Positions 8,709 through 18,923 of a stretch of DNA of 64,000 nucleotides are shown here, in pieces. The position numbers and the translations under genes are program-made. How positions within the stretch are numbered: the stretch's first letter is position 1; every line of letters starts with the position of its first letter. The notes under the pieces are model-generated. The model was given only the letters and a program-made list of their open reading frames with translations. It was not told the origin of the DNA and ran no database searches. This DNA is from Streptomyces hyaluromycini (GTDB lineage Bacteria > Actinomycetota > Actinomycetes > Streptomycetales > Streptomycetaceae). Location of the stretch: the NCBI RefSeq assembly GCF_002217755.1, contig NZ_BCFL01000018.1, positions 372,001 to 436,000 on the forward strand. Direction: 5' to 3'.

Positions 8709-9389
8709 ATGACCTCCTCTTCCGTGCCCGCGGAGGCCGCTGTTCCTGTGAGAATCGGGAGCATGGAAAGCAGCAGCACCACGGGCGGCAGCACACGCCG
8801 TGAGGCCACCCGGCAGAAGCTCTACGAGGCCGCCGTCACGCTCATCGCCGAGCAGGGCTTCTCGGCCACCACGGTGGACGAGATCGCCGAGCGGGCCGGC
8901 GTCGCGAAGGGCACGGTCTATTACAACTTCGCGAGCAAGTCGGTCCTCTTCGAGGAGTTGCTGCGGCACGGCGTGGGTCTGCTCACCGCGTCCCTGCGGG
9001 ACGCCGCCGAGCAGACCGCGCGCGAGGGCGGCAGCCGGGTCGACGCCCTGGACGCGATGGTCCGCGCGGGTCTCGTCTTCATCGACCGCTACCCGGCCTT
9101 CACACAGCTCTACGTGGCGGAGCTGTGGCGCACCAACCGGGCCTGGCAGTCGACGCTGATGGTGGTCCGGCAGCAGGCCGTCGCGGTCGTCGAGGGCGTG
9201 CTGCGCGAGGGCGTGGAAGGCGGCGAGTTCAGCGACGAGATCGACGTCCAGCTGACGGCGGCCGCGCTGGTCGGGATGGTGCTGGTGGCGGCGCTGGACT
9301 GGAAGTCCTTCCAGCCGGAGCGCTCCCTGGACGACGTCCACGCGGCACTGTCCCGGCTGCTGCAGGGGCGGGTGAGCGGGAAGGGCTGA
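8709..9389 (+). CDS. TetR/AcrR family transcriptional regulator
   Basis: The protein has an N-terminal helix-turn-helix: Thr-Arg-x-Lys-Leu-Tyr-Glu-Ala-Ala, then Phe-Ser-Ala-Thr-Thr-Val-Asp-Glu-Ile-Ala-Glu-Arg-Ala-Gly-Val-Ala-Lys-Gly-Thr-Val-Tyr-Tyr, the textbook TetR recognition helix. A helical ligand domain with a hydrophobic C-terminus follows. It lies 7 bp behind the YhgE gene in the same operon and probably represses the promoter at 5.8 kb. The start could be ATG 8709 (GAGG 5 bases upstream, 226 aa) or ATG 8763 (GGGAG close upstream, 208 aa). The second sits nearer the usual TetR N-terminus. Confidence 0.92.
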   Translation: MTSSSVPAEAAVPVRIGSMESSSTTGGSTRREATRQKLYEAAVTLIAEQGFSATTVDEIAERAGVAKGTVYYNFASKSVLFEELLRHGVGLLTASLRDAAEQTAREGGSRVDALDAMVRAGLVFIDRYPAFTQLYVAELWRTNRAWQSTLMVVRQQAVAVVEGVLREGVEGGEFSDEIDVQLTAAALVGMVLVAALDWKSFQPERSLDDVHAALSRLLQGRVSGKG

Positions 9390-9574
9390 GCCCTTCCGGG
9401 ACCGGCACGCGCGCGTGGCCGCGGGAAAGCCGCACGCGCGCGTGGCCAGACGAAAGCGCCGGTCCGCGGTGGCCGCGTCCCCCGCGGGCCGCCGTCGGAC
9501 CGGCGCCTTCCGTACTCCCCCGTGTTCCCCCGGTTTCCCGCTGTTCTCCCGGGTCCCCTCTCCCCCGTGTCTCG

Positions 9575-9600
9575 CTTCCGCCGACGCGAATCGGCGGAAG
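9575..9600 (+). terminator. Hairpin downstream of tetR gene
   Basis: Perfect 10-bp arms (cttccgccga / tcggcggaag) flank a 6-nt loop. It is the strongest hairpin in the 414-bp gap between the TetR gene and DUF4126. The same gap also has a doubled 'cacgcgcgcgtggcc' at about 9407-9444. No gene is credible in this gap. Confidence 0.55.
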
Positions 9601-9790
9601 GAGCGGTCGAGGGCGCCGGCGCCGTTCCGCCGCCCCGTGTCGGCGGTACCGGACCTCGCGCCCCTTTCCGTGTCTCCACTCTCTCGTTCACGCAGGTCGC
9701 GGCCCATCCGCGCGCGTACTCAACTCGCTCCCTAGGTACGCGTACTCAGGTGTGCGCACGCAGGCCCAGGACGCGCGGCCGCCGACTGGT

Positions 9791-9796
9791 TACGAT
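9791..9796 (+). promoter_or_regulatory. -10 box TACGAT for leaderless DUF4126 mRNA
   Basis: TACGAT ends 7 nt before the GTG at 9804 and there is no ribosome-binding site. Transcription should therefore begin at or next to the start codon. Confidence 0.6.
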
Positions 9797-9803
9797 CGCG
9801 TCC

Positions 9804-10418
9804 GTGTCGGTACTCCCCTTGGTCTTCACCAGCGGCTGGGCCAGCGGAATCAACGCCTATGCGGTGGTGCTGCTGCTCGGTCTCTTCGGCGCGACGGGCC
9901 TGAGCGACGACGTCCCCGAGACGCTGCAGCGCCCCGAGGTGCTGATCGTCGCGGGCGTGCTGTTCCTGTGCGAGGCGGTCGCCGACAAGATCCCGTACGT
10001 CGACTCGGTGTGGGACTCCGTGCACACGGTGATCCGGCCGGTGGCGGGCGCCTGGGTCGGGGCGCTGCTCGCCGGGCACAGCGGCTCGCTCTCGGACGTG
10101 ACGGCCGGGCTGGTCGGCGGTTCCACGGCCCTCGCCAGCCACACCGTGAAGGCCGGTACCCGGATGGCGATCAACACCTCCCCCGAGCCGTTCAGCAACA
10201 TCGTGGTGAGCCTGGCGGAGGATCTCGGGGTCGCCGGCATCGTGACGTTCGCGATGTTCCATCCGCTGCCGGCGGCGATCATCGCGGGTGTGCTGCTGGC
10301 CACCGGCCTGATCGTGCTGGTGTTCCTGATCTCCCGGATCCGGCGCTTCTGGCGCCGCCGCGCCCAGCGCCGTGAGGAACGGCGGCTCGCGGCGCAGGTG
10401 GGACGGCCTCCCGGCTGA
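9804..10418 (+). CDS. DUF4126 domain-containing membrane protein
   Basis: The 204-residue protein opens with Leu-Pro-Leu-Val-Phe-Thr-Ser-Gly-Trp-Ala-Ser-Gly-Ile-Asn-Ala-Tyr, the conserved start of DUF4126. It has about four hydrophobic helices and a basic Arg-rich cytoplasmic tail. Internal Gly-Leu-Val-Gly-Gly-x-x-Ala-Leu-x-x-His-Thr-Val-Lys-Ala-Gly-x-Arg and Ser-Pro-Glu-Pro-x-Ser-Asn motifs also fit the family. Function is unknown. The GTG at 9804 was chosen because the family begins there and TACGAT lies 7 nt upstream; a longer frame exists upstream but reads through low-complexity intergenic DNA. Confidence 0.88.
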   Translation: MSVLPLVFTSGWASGINAYAVVLLLGLFGATGLSDDVPETLQRPEVLIVAGVLFLCEAVADKIPYVDSVWDSVHTVIRPVAGAWVGALLAGHSGSLSDVTAGLVGGSTALASHTVKAGTRMAINTSPEPFSNIVVSLAEDLGVAGIVTFAMFHPLPAAIIAGVLLATGLIVLVFLISRIRRFWRRRAQRREERRLAAQVGRPPG

Positions 10419-10465
10419 CGGCCCGCCGGACCGGAGTGTCAGTGGCGGTCGATAAAGTCGCGGGC

Positions 10466-11938
10466 ATGGGACGGATTGCGGTGATCGGCGCCGGGATGGG
10501 CGCCATGGCGGCGGCCGCCCGGCTGGCCGTCGCGGGCCACCGGGTGACGGTGTACGAGCGGACGGACACGTACGGCGGCGGGGTGCGCCGGTTCGAGCGC
10601 GACGGGTTCGCCTTCGACACCGGACCGGGGCTGCTGCCGCTGCCCGCCGTGTACCGCGACCTGTTCGTCAAGACCGGCAAGGAGCCGCTGGAGGACTGCG
10701 TCGAGCTGGTCCAGGTGGACCCGTCGGCCCGGCACGTCTTCGCCGACGGCACCCAGGTGTCCCTGCCGAACGCGTCCCGCGCGGGCGTCGTCACCGCCCT
10801 CGACGAGGCGCTCGGGGCGGGCGCCGGGCAGCGCTGGGGCGACTTCCTGGTGCGGGCCAGGGAGGCCTGGGACCGCACCAGGCGCCCGCTCCTGGAGGAA
10901 CCGCTGTGGCCGAACTGGCAGGTGCTGGCCGAGCGCGAGCCGTACCCGTCGGTGCCGCACAAGAAGCTGCTGCGCACCCGTCGGGCGGCCACGGTCACCG
11001 AGATCGGCGCCTGGGAGCTGCGCGACGAGCGCCTCGCCGCCGTCCTGGAGAGCCACGCGCTCGCGTACGGCCTCGACCCGCGCACCGCTCCGGCGAGCGC
11101 GGCCGTGCTGCCGTACCTGGAGCACGCCTTCGGCACCTGGTACGTGCGCGGTGGCATGCGGGAGTTGGCGCGCGCGCTGTACGAGCGGTGCGTGCAGCGG
11201 CGGGTCGGGTTCGTCTTCGGCGCCGAGGTCACCGGGGTCCTGGAGAAGGACGGCCGGGCGGCGGGGGTGGAGCTCGCCGACGGGAGCGTGGCCGAGGCCG
11301 ACTTCGTGGTGGCGGGGGTGGCACCGGAAGCGCTGAGCCACCCCGCGGCACGGGCCGGCGGCGGGCCCGCGCCCCGGCGGTGCCTGCCGAGCCGGCTGAC
11401 GGTACTGCTGGCGCTGCGGGGCGGGCGGCCCGAGGGGGCCGTGCACCGGACCGTCGTGCACGCGGCGGACCGTGCCGCCGAGTTGGAGGGGCTGTTCGGC
11501 TCCGCCCCGGCCGCGCCGGGGACTGTCACGGTGCTGCGGCCCGACGACCCGGCGCTGGTCCCGGACGCGGGTCACGAGGCGGTCGCGCTGGTCTCGACGG
11601 TGCCCGCCGGGAGCGGCGGCCCCGGCGGGGCCGAGGACATGATCACCGTGGCCGAGCGGGCCGTCCCCGGGCTGCGGGACCGGCTGCTCTGGCAGGAGGT
11701 GCGCACCCCGGCCGACATCGCCGCGGAGACCGGCTCGGCCAGCGGGGCGGTGCCGCCCCCGGCGCTCGCGGCCGCCGCCGGAGCCCTGCTGTACCCGGCC
11801 AACACCGGCGCTCTGCCGGGCCTGTTCACCGCCGGAGGCTGGTCGCACCCCGGTGGCGGGCTTCCGCACGCGGGCATGTCGGGGGCACTGGTGGCGGGGC
11901 TGATCGTGGAGGGACCGGAGTTCCGCGGCTCGCAGTGA
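10466..11938 (+). CDS. Phytoene-desaturase-like FAD/NAD(P)-binding oxidoreductase
   Basis: The 490-residue protein starts with Val-Ile-Gly-Ala-Gly-Met-Gly-Ala-Met-Ala-Ala-Ala, a dinucleotide-binding motif, then Val-Tyr-Glu-Arg and Gly-Gly-x-Val-Arg-Arg-Phe, as in CrtI/amine-oxidase-type flavoproteins. The C-terminal Gly-Leu-Phe-Thr-Ala-Gly-Gly-Trp-Ser-His-Pro-Gly-Gly-Gly-Leu-Pro is the second FAD contact. No carotenoid genes are nearby, so the substrate is unknown and a pigment role should not be assumed. A TAAAGT box ends 7 nt before ATG 10466, favouring that leaderless start over GTG 10436 (500 aa). Confidence 0.87.
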   Translation: MGRIAVIGAGMGAMAAAARLAVAGHRVTVYERTDTYGGGVRRFERDGFAFDTGPGLLPLPAVYRDLFVKTGKEPLEDCVELVQVDPSARHVFADGTQVSLPNASRAGVVTALDEALGAGAGQRWGDFLVRAREAWDRTRRPLLEEPLWPNWQVLAEREPYPSVPHKKLLRTRRAATVTEIGAWELRDERLAAVLESHALAYGLDPRTAPASAAVLPYLEHAFGTWYVRGGMRELARALYERCVQRRVGFVFGAEVTGVLEKDGRAAGVELADGSVAEADFVVAGVAPEALSHPAARAGGGPAPRRCLPSRLTVLLALRGGRPEGAVHRTVVHAADRAAELEGLFGSAPAAPGTVTVLRPDDPALVPDAGHEAVALVSTVPAGSGGPGGAEDMITVAERAVPGLRDRLLWQEVRTPADIAAETGSASGAVPPPALAAAAGALLYPANTGALPGLFTAGGWSHPGGGLPHAGMSGALVAGLIVEGPEFRGSQ

Positions 11939-11958
11939 GCCGGGCCTTCGGGAACGCT

Positions 11959-12966
11959 TCAGAAACGGTACTGCTGCTCGTCGTACCCGTTGTTGCCCTG
12001 CTGGCCCTGCTGCTGCCCCTGCCCGTCGCCGCCCTGGCCCTGGTAGGGGTACTGCTGCTCCTGCGGGAGTTCGCCGCCGTAGGTCTCGTCGGCGCGCTGC
12101 TGCGGGACCCAGACACCGCCCGCCGGGGTCTCGCCGTAGCCGCCGGTGCCGTACTGGCCCTGGGCGTACCCCTGCTGGTCGTACTGCTGGGTGCCGTACG
12201 ACGACTGGTCGTACCCGGCGCCGTAGTTCTGGTTGTTGCCGATGTACGGGTCGGAGTAGTTGGCGTACTGCTGCTGGGCGCCCGTGTCGTAGCCGTACTG
12301 CTGCTGGCCGTAACCGGAGTAGTCGTAGGCGTAGTTCTGGTCGGTGCCCTGGGCGGCGTACGCCTGGTCCTGGCCGGCGGTCGCGTAGGCGGCCTGCTGG
12401 TCGCCGGCGGCCGCGTAGCCGGAGTCGCGGTAGACGCCGTAGGAGCCGGTGTCCTCGGGCATCGGCTGCGGCTCGTAGACCGTGGTGGACTCGGCCGCGC
12501 CGGGCTCCATGGTGCGGGCCGCCGGGGTGAAGACGTCGTCACGGTCGTACTCGTCACCGCCGCCGTAGGCCGGCATGCTGCCCGTGGCGTAGGCGCCCTG
12601 CTGCTCGGCGTAGGCGGCGTCGGCCGCGTCCGGGTCGGTGGCCTCCAGGCCCGGGTCCTCGTCCGGTTCGCCGCGGCGGCGCTTGGTCAGGCCGCCGTCA
12701 CCGTCCGTGCCGGGGCGCTTGACCGCCCAGCCGGCCTCGAAGCCGCGGCGGAACGACAGCGTGACGTAGGTCTGGCCGACCGCGAAGGCGATCGCGCCCA
12801 CGCCGATCACGACGACCGACGGGATCAGGACACCGAAGACGACACCGACGAAGCCGACGAAGGCGAGCAGCCGCCAGCGCAGCCGCGCCTTGTACTGCAG
12901 CAGCACCTCGCCGAGCAACCACAGCGCGACGATGCCGAACGCTACGTAGAGGACCGTCCAGCCCAT
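11959..12966 (-). CDS. Membrane protein with Tyr/Gln-rich low-complexity tail
   Basis: The 335-residue protein has three to four membrane helices in the first 85 residues, then a conserved Phe-Arg-Arg-Gly-Phe-Glu-Ala-Gly-Trp-Ala patch. The last 230 residues are low complexity, dominated by Tyr, Gln, Gly, Asn, Ala and Asp (Gln-Gln-Tyr, Tyr-Gly-Gln and Asn-Tyr repeats), with almost no hydrophobic core. This resembles prion-like or condensate-forming tails. A counterpart occurs at this place in other Streptomyces, beside metF; no function is assigned. The tail is compositionally biased, so homology searches should be run on the N-terminus. Confidence 0.85.
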   Translation of the reverse strand: MGWTVLYVAFGIVALWLLGEVLLQYKARLRWRLLAFVGFVGVVFGVLIPSVVVIGVGAIAFAVGQTYVTLSFRRGFEAGWAVKRPGTDGDGGLTKRRRGEPDEDPGLEATDPDAADAAYAEQQGAYATGSMPAYGGGDEYDRDDVFTPAARTMEPGAAESTTVYEPQPMPEDTGSYGVYRDSGYAAAGDQQAAYATAGQDQAYAAQGTDQNYAYDYSGYGQQQYGYDTGAQQQYANYSDPYIGNNQNYGAGYDQSSYGTQQYDQQGYAQGQYGTGGYGETPAGGVWVPQQRADETYGGELPQEQQYPYQGQGGDGQGQQQGQQGNNGYDEQQYRF

Positions 12967-13022
12967 GTACGCCCCTCCTCCTGTGACCGCTACGCAGTGT
13001 GTCCTACTCCGGTGCGGCCGGT

Positions 13023-13955
<933 letters not shown>

Positions 13956-14085
13956 TTAGCCAGGGGCGGACGGCCACCCAACCGAACTCGTGATATTTGC
14001 CCGAATTGTCGAGCTCGTGTCCGGATACTGGACAAGTTTCCGGACAGCAGGACGGCCGGACGGCCGAACCGGAGTACGCCTACGC

Positions 14086-14733
14086 CTACGCCGACCGCAG
14101 CCGCTTGGCGAACTCGGCCGCCGCCGCGCCCGGGTCGTCGGCCGCGGTGAGCGCGCGGACCACGACCACCCGGCGGGCACCCGCGTCCAGCACCTGGTCG
14201 AGGTTGCCGAGGTCGATGCCGCCGATGGCGAACCAGGGGCGGTCGGTGCCCAGCGCGGCGGTGTACCGCACCAGGCCGAGGCCGGGGGCGGGGCGGCCGG
14301 GCTTGGTGGGGGTGGGCCAGCAGGGGCCGGTGCAGAAGTAGTCCACGCCGTCCTGCACGGCGGCCGCGGCGGCCTCGGACTCGGCGTGCGTGGAGCGGCC
14401 GATCAGGACGTCCGGGCCGAGGATCGCGCGGGCGGCCGGGACCGGCAGGTCGCCCTGGCCGAGGTGGAGCACGTCGGCGCCGGCCGCGTGGGCCACGTCC
14501 GCGCGGTCGTTGACCGCGAGCAGCTTGCCGTGCCGGGCGCAGGCGTCGGCGAACACGGCGAGGTGCTCCAGCTCCTCGGCGGCCTCCACGCCCTTGTCGC
14601 GCAGCTGCACGATGTCGACACCGCCCGCCAGGACCGCGTCCAGGAACTCGGCGAGGTCGCCCTGCTCCTTACGGGCGTCCGTGCACAGGTAGAGCCGGGC
14701 GTCGGCCAGCTGGGCGCGGGCGGTGTCGGTCAT
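14086..14733 (-). CDS. thiE: Thiamine phosphate synthase
   Basis: ThiE joins HMP-pyrophosphate to the thiazole phosphate to give thiamine monophosphate. The 215-residue TIM barrel shows Val-Gln-Leu-Arg-Asp-Lys-Gly (pyrophosphate and pyrimidine contacts), [19 protein letters not shown] and Phe-Ala-Ile-Gly-Gly-Ile. It is on the opposite strand from thiO-thiS-thiG and has no TPP riboswitch of its own in the 32 bp between it and the Rv2175c-type gene upstream. It may therefore be co-transcribed from that gene. Confidence 0.96.
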   Translation of the reverse strand: MTDTARAQLADARLYLCTDARKEQGDLAEFLDAVLAGGVDIVQLRDKGVEAAEELEHLAVFADACARHGKLLAVNDRADVAHAAGADVLHLGQGDLPVPAARAILGPDVLIGRSTHAESEAAAAAVQDGVDYFCTGPCWPTPTKPGRPAPGLGLVRYTAALGTDRPWFAIGGIDLGNLDQVLDAGARRVVVVRALTAADDPGAAAAEFAKRLRSA

Positions 14734-14764
14734 CGGTGTCCCCCGTCGATTCGGTACTGGTTGC

Positions 14765-15130
14765 TCAGACGGCGAGCGCCTGGGCGCGGCGCTTCACCTC
14801 CGTGCCACGATTCTCGCTGAGCGCCTGCGCGGGGGTGCCGGGCAGGGTCTCGTCGGGAGTGAAGAGCCACTCCAGCATCTCTTCGTCCGTGAAGCCGTCG
14901 TCCCGCAGGAGCGTCAAGGTGCCGGTCAGGCCCTTGACGACCTTGTCCCCGTCGACGAAGGCGGCGGGGACGTGCAGTGCCTTGTTCTCACCACGGCGGA
15001 CGGCGATGAGCTGGCCCTCCTTGACCAGCTGCCGCACGCGCGTCACCTCGACGTCCATCATCTCTGCGATGTCGGGGAGGGTGAGCCAGGCGGGGACGAG
15101 AGCATCGATGTTCGTGTCAATCTCGGTCAC
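14765..15130 (-). CDS. Rv2175c-family DNA-binding protein
   Basis: The 121-residue protein has an N-terminal winged helix-turn-helix ([20 protein letters not shown]) and a helical Rv2175c C-domain ([10 protein letters not shown]). In M. tuberculosis, Rv2175c is a DNA-binding substrate of the PASTA kinase PknL encoded next door. Here a PASTA kinase lies 4 kb away in the same neighbourhood, so a kinase/regulator pair is plausible. The N-terminal Thr residues could be phosphosites; this is inference from the family. Confidence 0.9.
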   Translation of the reverse strand: MTEIDTNIDALVPAWLTLPDIAEMMDVEVTRVRQLVKEGQLIAVRRGENKALHVPAAFVDGDKVVKGLTGTLTLLRDDGFTDEEMLEWLFTPDETLPGTPAQALSENRGTEVKRRAQALAV

Positions 15131-15200
15131 GGGACAAGGGTAGGCGTTCCGCCGGGTGGGCCGCGATGGGTGGTGCCGGGTATGTGTCGGTGGTCGGGTG

Positions 15201-15285
15201 CGGCGCCGTGGGGGCTGGCCGCGCCCACGCGGCGGAGCCGCATATCAATACAGCCCCGCGCCCCTATCGGGGCGCTGCAGTCGCG
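15201..15285 (-). repeat. Dispersed GC-rich intergenic repeat, copy 2 (reverse)
   Basis: It carries 'gcgcccacgcggcggagccg' and 'catatcaatacagccccgcg', then 'cccctatcggggcg', the reverse complement of the form at 50005-50080. The repeat supplies the stop codon and last residues of the flavoprotein gene that ends at 15264. Confidence 0.7.
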
Positions 15286-16502
15286 TTCTTCAAAGGGCGG
15301 GCCGGGTCGGAGAGGGCCTCGGCGTCCATTCGGGTGTCTGCTTCGATCAGGCGGCGGCCCTGGGCCAGATCTCGGGGGCGGCCTACCGCCAGTAGGGCGA
15401 CCAGGCGGGTCTCGCGGAGCCAGCAGACGCTCCAGGACGGGCCCGTCGGGTCGCCGCGCCAGACCAGGTGGTCGGCGGCGGCGTGGTGGCCGGCGTACTG
15501 GACGAAGCGGCCGAACTGCTCCGACCAGAAGTACGGCACCGGGTCGTAGACCGCGTCGGACTCGCCGAGGATGTTGGCGGCGACCGTGCGCGGGCCCTGG
15601 AGGGCGTTGTCCCAGTGGTGGACCAGCAGGCGCTCGCCGTAGCGGCCGGACGGGAAGGAGGCGCAGTCGCCGACCGCGTAGACGTCCGGGACGCTGGTGT
15701 GCAGACGGTCGTCGGCCAGCACGTCGCCGTGGGTGCCCAGCTCGATGCCGGAGCCGGCCAGCCAGGCGGTGGCGGGGCGGGCTCCGATGCCGACCACTAC
15801 GGCGCCCGCGGGCAGCCGCGAGCCGTCGTCGAGCACCACCGCGCCGGGCTCGACGCCGGCCACGCGCGCGTGGGTGCGCAGTTCGGTGCCGCTGTCCGCA
15901 TACCAGGCGGTCATCGGCGCGGCGACCTCGGCCGGGAGCGCTCCCGCGAGCGGCCGGTCGGCGGCCTCCACGACCGTCACGGCGCAGCCGGCCTCGCGGG
16001 CCGCGGTGGCGAACTCGGCGCCGATCCAGCCCGCGCCGACTACCACGATGTCGTGCTGCCGGGCGAGCACGGGCCGCAGCCGCTCGGCGTCGTCCAGGGT
16101 GCGCAGCAGGTGGACGCCGGGCACGCCCTCGGTGCCGGGCAGCGTGATCGGCTCGGCGCCGGTGGCGAGGACCAGGACGTCGTACGCCACCGGTCCGGTC
16201 TCGGTGTCCAGCTCGTGGTCGGCGGTGCGCACGCCCAGCGCGTCGCGGCCGAGTGCCAGCTCGATGCCGAGCGCATCGAAGTCGACCTCGAAGGCGGAGC
16301 CCTCCGACTTGCCGAGCAGCACGGCCTTGGACAGCGGCGGCCGGTCGTACGGCTGGTGCGGCTCGGCGCCGATCAGCGTGACGGTGCCGGTGAACCCGCG
16401 CTCGCGCAGGGCGACGGCGGTCTGCACCCCGGCCATGCCCGCGCCCACGACCACCACGCGCCGTGTCTGTGACGTGCTCCGTCGCTGCGTCTGCTCGCTC
16501 AC
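15264..16502 (-). CDS. FAD-dependent NAD(P)H oxidoreductase (ferredoxin/rubredoxin reductase type)
   Basis: The 412-residue protein has two dinucleotide-binding motifs: Val-Val-Val-Val-Gly-Ala-Gly-Met-Ala-Gly near residue 17, for FAD, and Ile-Val-Val-Val-Gly-Ala-Gly-Trp-Ile-Gly-Ala-Glu near residue 160, for NAD(P)H. It also has Asp-Val-Tyr-Ala-Val-Gly-Asp-Cys-Ala and a reductase C-terminal domain. The Arg-Pro-Pro-Leu-Ser-Lys motif is as in ferredoxin/rubredoxin reductases. GTG 16502 is chosen because TATGGT (16509-16514, minus strand) ends 6 nt before it; an upstream TTG at 16532 would put the start inside the promoter. No partner ferredoxin is adjacent. Confidence 0.9.
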   Translation of the reverse strand: MSEQTQRRSTSQTRRVVVVGAGMAGVQTAVALRERGFTGTVTLIGAEPHQPYDRPPLSKAVLLGKSEGSAFEVDFDALGIELALGRDALGVRTADHELDTETGPVAYDVLVLATGAEPITLPGTEGVPGVHLLRTLDDAERLRPVLARQHDIVVVGAGWIGAEFATAAREAGCAVTVVEAADRPLAGALPAEVAAPMTAWYADSGTELRTHARVAGVEPGAVVLDDGSRLPAGAVVVGIGARPATAWLAGSGIELGTHGDVLADDRLHTSVPDVYAVGDCASFPSGRYGERLLVHHWDNALQGPRTVAANILGESDAVYDPVPYFWSEQFGRFVQYAGHHAAADHLVWRGDPTGPSWSVCWLRETRLVALLAVGRPRDLAQGRRLIEADTRMDAEALSDPARPLKNATAAPR

Positions 16503-16508
16503 CTGATC

Positions 16509-16548
16509 ACCATAGACAAGAACGATAGACAACTGACAAAGAGTCAGT
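16509..16548 (-). promoter_or_regulatory. Promoter with repeated ATAGACAA and ACTGAC-N5-GTCAGT palindrome
   Basis: The leaderless -10 TATGGT (16509-16514) is preceded by two copies of ATAGACAA (16512-16519 and 16525-16532) 13 bp apart. Beyond these is an inverted repeat ACTGAC-N5-GTCAGT (16532-16548) overlapping the -35 region. The arms equal those of the operator at 5791, so a TetR-type repressor is possible. Confidence 0.5.
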
Positions 16549-16639
16549 CAGGGGGCGTGGCGAGTGACCTGTTCCACAGCGCCGTCCGAGGCCGTCTTAC
16601 AAGGGCGGAGCTCCGCGGGCTAGGGTGGCGGGGAAGCAC

Positions 16640-16731
16640 ACGCGGGAGCCCGGACGCACCGGGCTGAGAGGGAGGCTGGCGGCCTCCGACCGTACGAACC
16701 TGATCCGGGTCATGCCGGCGAAGGGAGGGGC
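16640..16731 (+). ncRNA. TPP riboswitch (THI element)
   Basis: The conserved TPP core is readable: 'cgggagcc', 'gggctgagaggg', 'gaacctgatccgggtcatgc' and 'cggcgaagggag'. The aptamer ends in the purine run aagggagggg, which is the ribosome-binding site of thiO (ATG at 16741). Ligand binding would therefore sequester the start region directly and shut down translation when thiamine pyrophosphate is plentiful. No separate terminator is evident. Confidence 0.95.
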
Positions 16732-16740
16732 TGGACGCCC

Positions 16741-17901
16741 ATGTCCTCACGTACGTCCGACGTCCTCGTCATCGGGGGCGGAATCATCGGCCTGGTCACG
16801 GCCTGGCGCGCCGCGCAGCGCGGGCTCGCCACCGCTGTGGTGGACCCCGCGCCCGGCGGCGGGGCCGCGCAGGTCGCGGCCGGGATGCTGGCCGCGGTCA
16901 CCGAACTGCACTACGGCGAGCAGACCCTGCTGGGGCTCAACCTGGCCTCCGCCGCCCGCTATCCCGCCTTCGCCGCAGAGCTGACCGAGCTCACCGGCCA
17001 CGACCTCGGCTACCGGCGCTGCGGCACCCTCGCGGTCGCGCTGGACGCCGACGACCGCGCCCATCTGCGCGAGCTGCACGCGCTCCAGCAGCAGTCGGGC
17101 CTGGAGTCCGAGTGGCTGTCCGGGCGGGAGTGCCGGCGCCTGGAGCCGATGCTCGCGCCGGGGGTGCGCGGCGGGCTGCGGGTCGACGGCGACCACCAGA
17201 TCGACCCCCGCCGGCTGGCGGCCGCGCTGGTGGCCGCGTGCGAGCGGGCCGGGGTGGTCTTCCACCGCGACTGGGCCGAGCGGCTGGAGGTGGTACGGGG
17301 GCGGGCCACCGGTGTCGTCACCCGCGCGGGTGACACGTGGGGCGCCGGGCAGGTGGTGCTCGCCGGCGGGAGCCTGAGCGGGCGGCTGGCGGGCGTGCCG
17401 GACGACGTGCTGCCGCCGGTGCGGCCGGTGAAGGGGCAGGTGCTGCGGCTGACCGTGCCCGCGCGGTACGCGCCGTTCCTCAGCCGGACCGTACGGGCCG
17501 TGGTGCGCGGCGGGAACGTCTACCTGGTGCCCCGGGAGAACGGCGAACTGGTCGTCGGCGCGACCAGCGAGGAGCTCGGCTGGGACACGACGGTCACGGC
17601 GGGCGGCGTGTACGAGCTGCTGCGCGACGCGCACGAGCTGGTGCCCGGGATCACCGAACTGCCCCTGACCGAGACTCGGGCCGGACTGCGCCCCGGCTCC
17701 CCCGACAACGCGCCGCTGCTCGGGCCGACCCGCCTCGACGGGCTGCTGCTGGCCACCGGGCACTACCGCAACGGGGTGCTGCTCACGCCGGTCACGGGAG
17801 ACGTGATGGCGGAGCTGCTGGCCGGCGGCGAGCTGCCGGAGGAGGCCCGTCCGTTCACGCCGAGGCGATTCGGCGACGTACTCGTGGAGCAGACCGCATG
17901 A
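16741..17901 (+). CDS. thiO: Glycine oxidase ThiO
   Basis: ThiO oxidises glycine to the imine used in thiazole synthesis (aerobic thiamine pathway). The 386-residue DAO-type flavoprotein has Val-Ile-Gly-Gly-Gly-Ile-Ile-Gly-Leu-Val near residue 9, Gly-Gly-Ala-Ala-Gln-Val-Ala-Ala-Gly-Met-Leu, a Val-Lys-Gly-Gln-Val-Leu-Arg-Leu motif, and a C-terminal Gly-His-Tyr-Arg-Asn-Gly-Val-Leu-Leu (His/Arg contacts). It is the first gene after the TPP riboswitch, and its stop codon overlaps the thiS start (ATGA). Confidence 0.96.
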   Translation: MSSRTSDVLVIGGGIIGLVTAWRAAQRGLATAVVDPAPGGGAAQVAAGMLAAVTELHYGEQTLLGLNLASAARYPAFAAELTELTGHDLGYRRCGTLAVALDADDRAHLRELHALQQQSGLESEWLSGRECRRLEPMLAPGVRGGLRVDGDHQIDPRRLAAALVAACERAGVVFHRDWAERLEVVRGRATGVVTRAGDTWGAGQVVLAGGSLSGRLAGVPDDVLPPVRPVKGQVLRLTVPARYAPFLSRTVRAVVRGGNVYLVPRENGELVVGATSEELGWDTTVTAGGVYELLRDAHELVPGITELPLTETRAGLRPGSPDNAPLLGPTRLDGLLLATGHYRNGVLLTPVTGDVMAELLAGGELPEEARPFTPRRFGDVLVEQTA

Positions 17902-18125
17902 ACATGCCCGTCATGAACGCCCCCGTCACCATCTCCGTCAACGGGGAGCGCCGGGAGATCGCCCCGGGCACCGCTCTCGACACGCTCGTACGGTCCCTCA
18001 CCGCCGCGCCCTCCGGGGTGGCCGCGGCCGTCAACGAGACCGTCGTACCGCGCGGGCAGTGGGCGTCGACCGGGCTCGCCGAAGGCGACCGGGTGGAAGT
18101 CCTGACCGCCGTGCAGGGAGGCTGA
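17898..18125 (+). CDS. thiS: Sulfur carrier protein ThiS
   Basis: This 75-residue ubiquitin-like protein has the start Ile-Ser-Val-Asn-Gly-Glu and ends in Gly-Gly, the C-terminus that is adenylated and thiocarboxylated to carry sulfur to the thiazole ring. The ATG at 17898 overlaps the thiO stop (ATGA); in-frame ATGs at 17904 and 17913 give shorter versions, and the ubiquitin fold itself starts near the latter. It lies between thiO and thiG, as expected for a thiazole-forming operon. No ThiF-type activating enzyme is in the window. Confidence 0.95.
   Translation: MNMPVMNAPVTISVNGERREIAPGTALDTLVRSLTAAPSGVAAAVNETVVPRGQWASTGLAEGDRVEVLTAVQGG

Positions 18126-18923
<798 letters not shown>

Noticed and set aside
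10466..11938. Carotenoid biosynthesis gene (crtI)
   Set aside because: Fold and motifs are CrtI-like, but no crtB, crtE or crtY neighbours are present; a generic flavoprotein call is safer.
16503..16532. TTG 16532 as start of the flavoprotein
   Set aside because: It would place the leaderless -10 box inside the coding region; GTG 16502 fits the promoter spacing.
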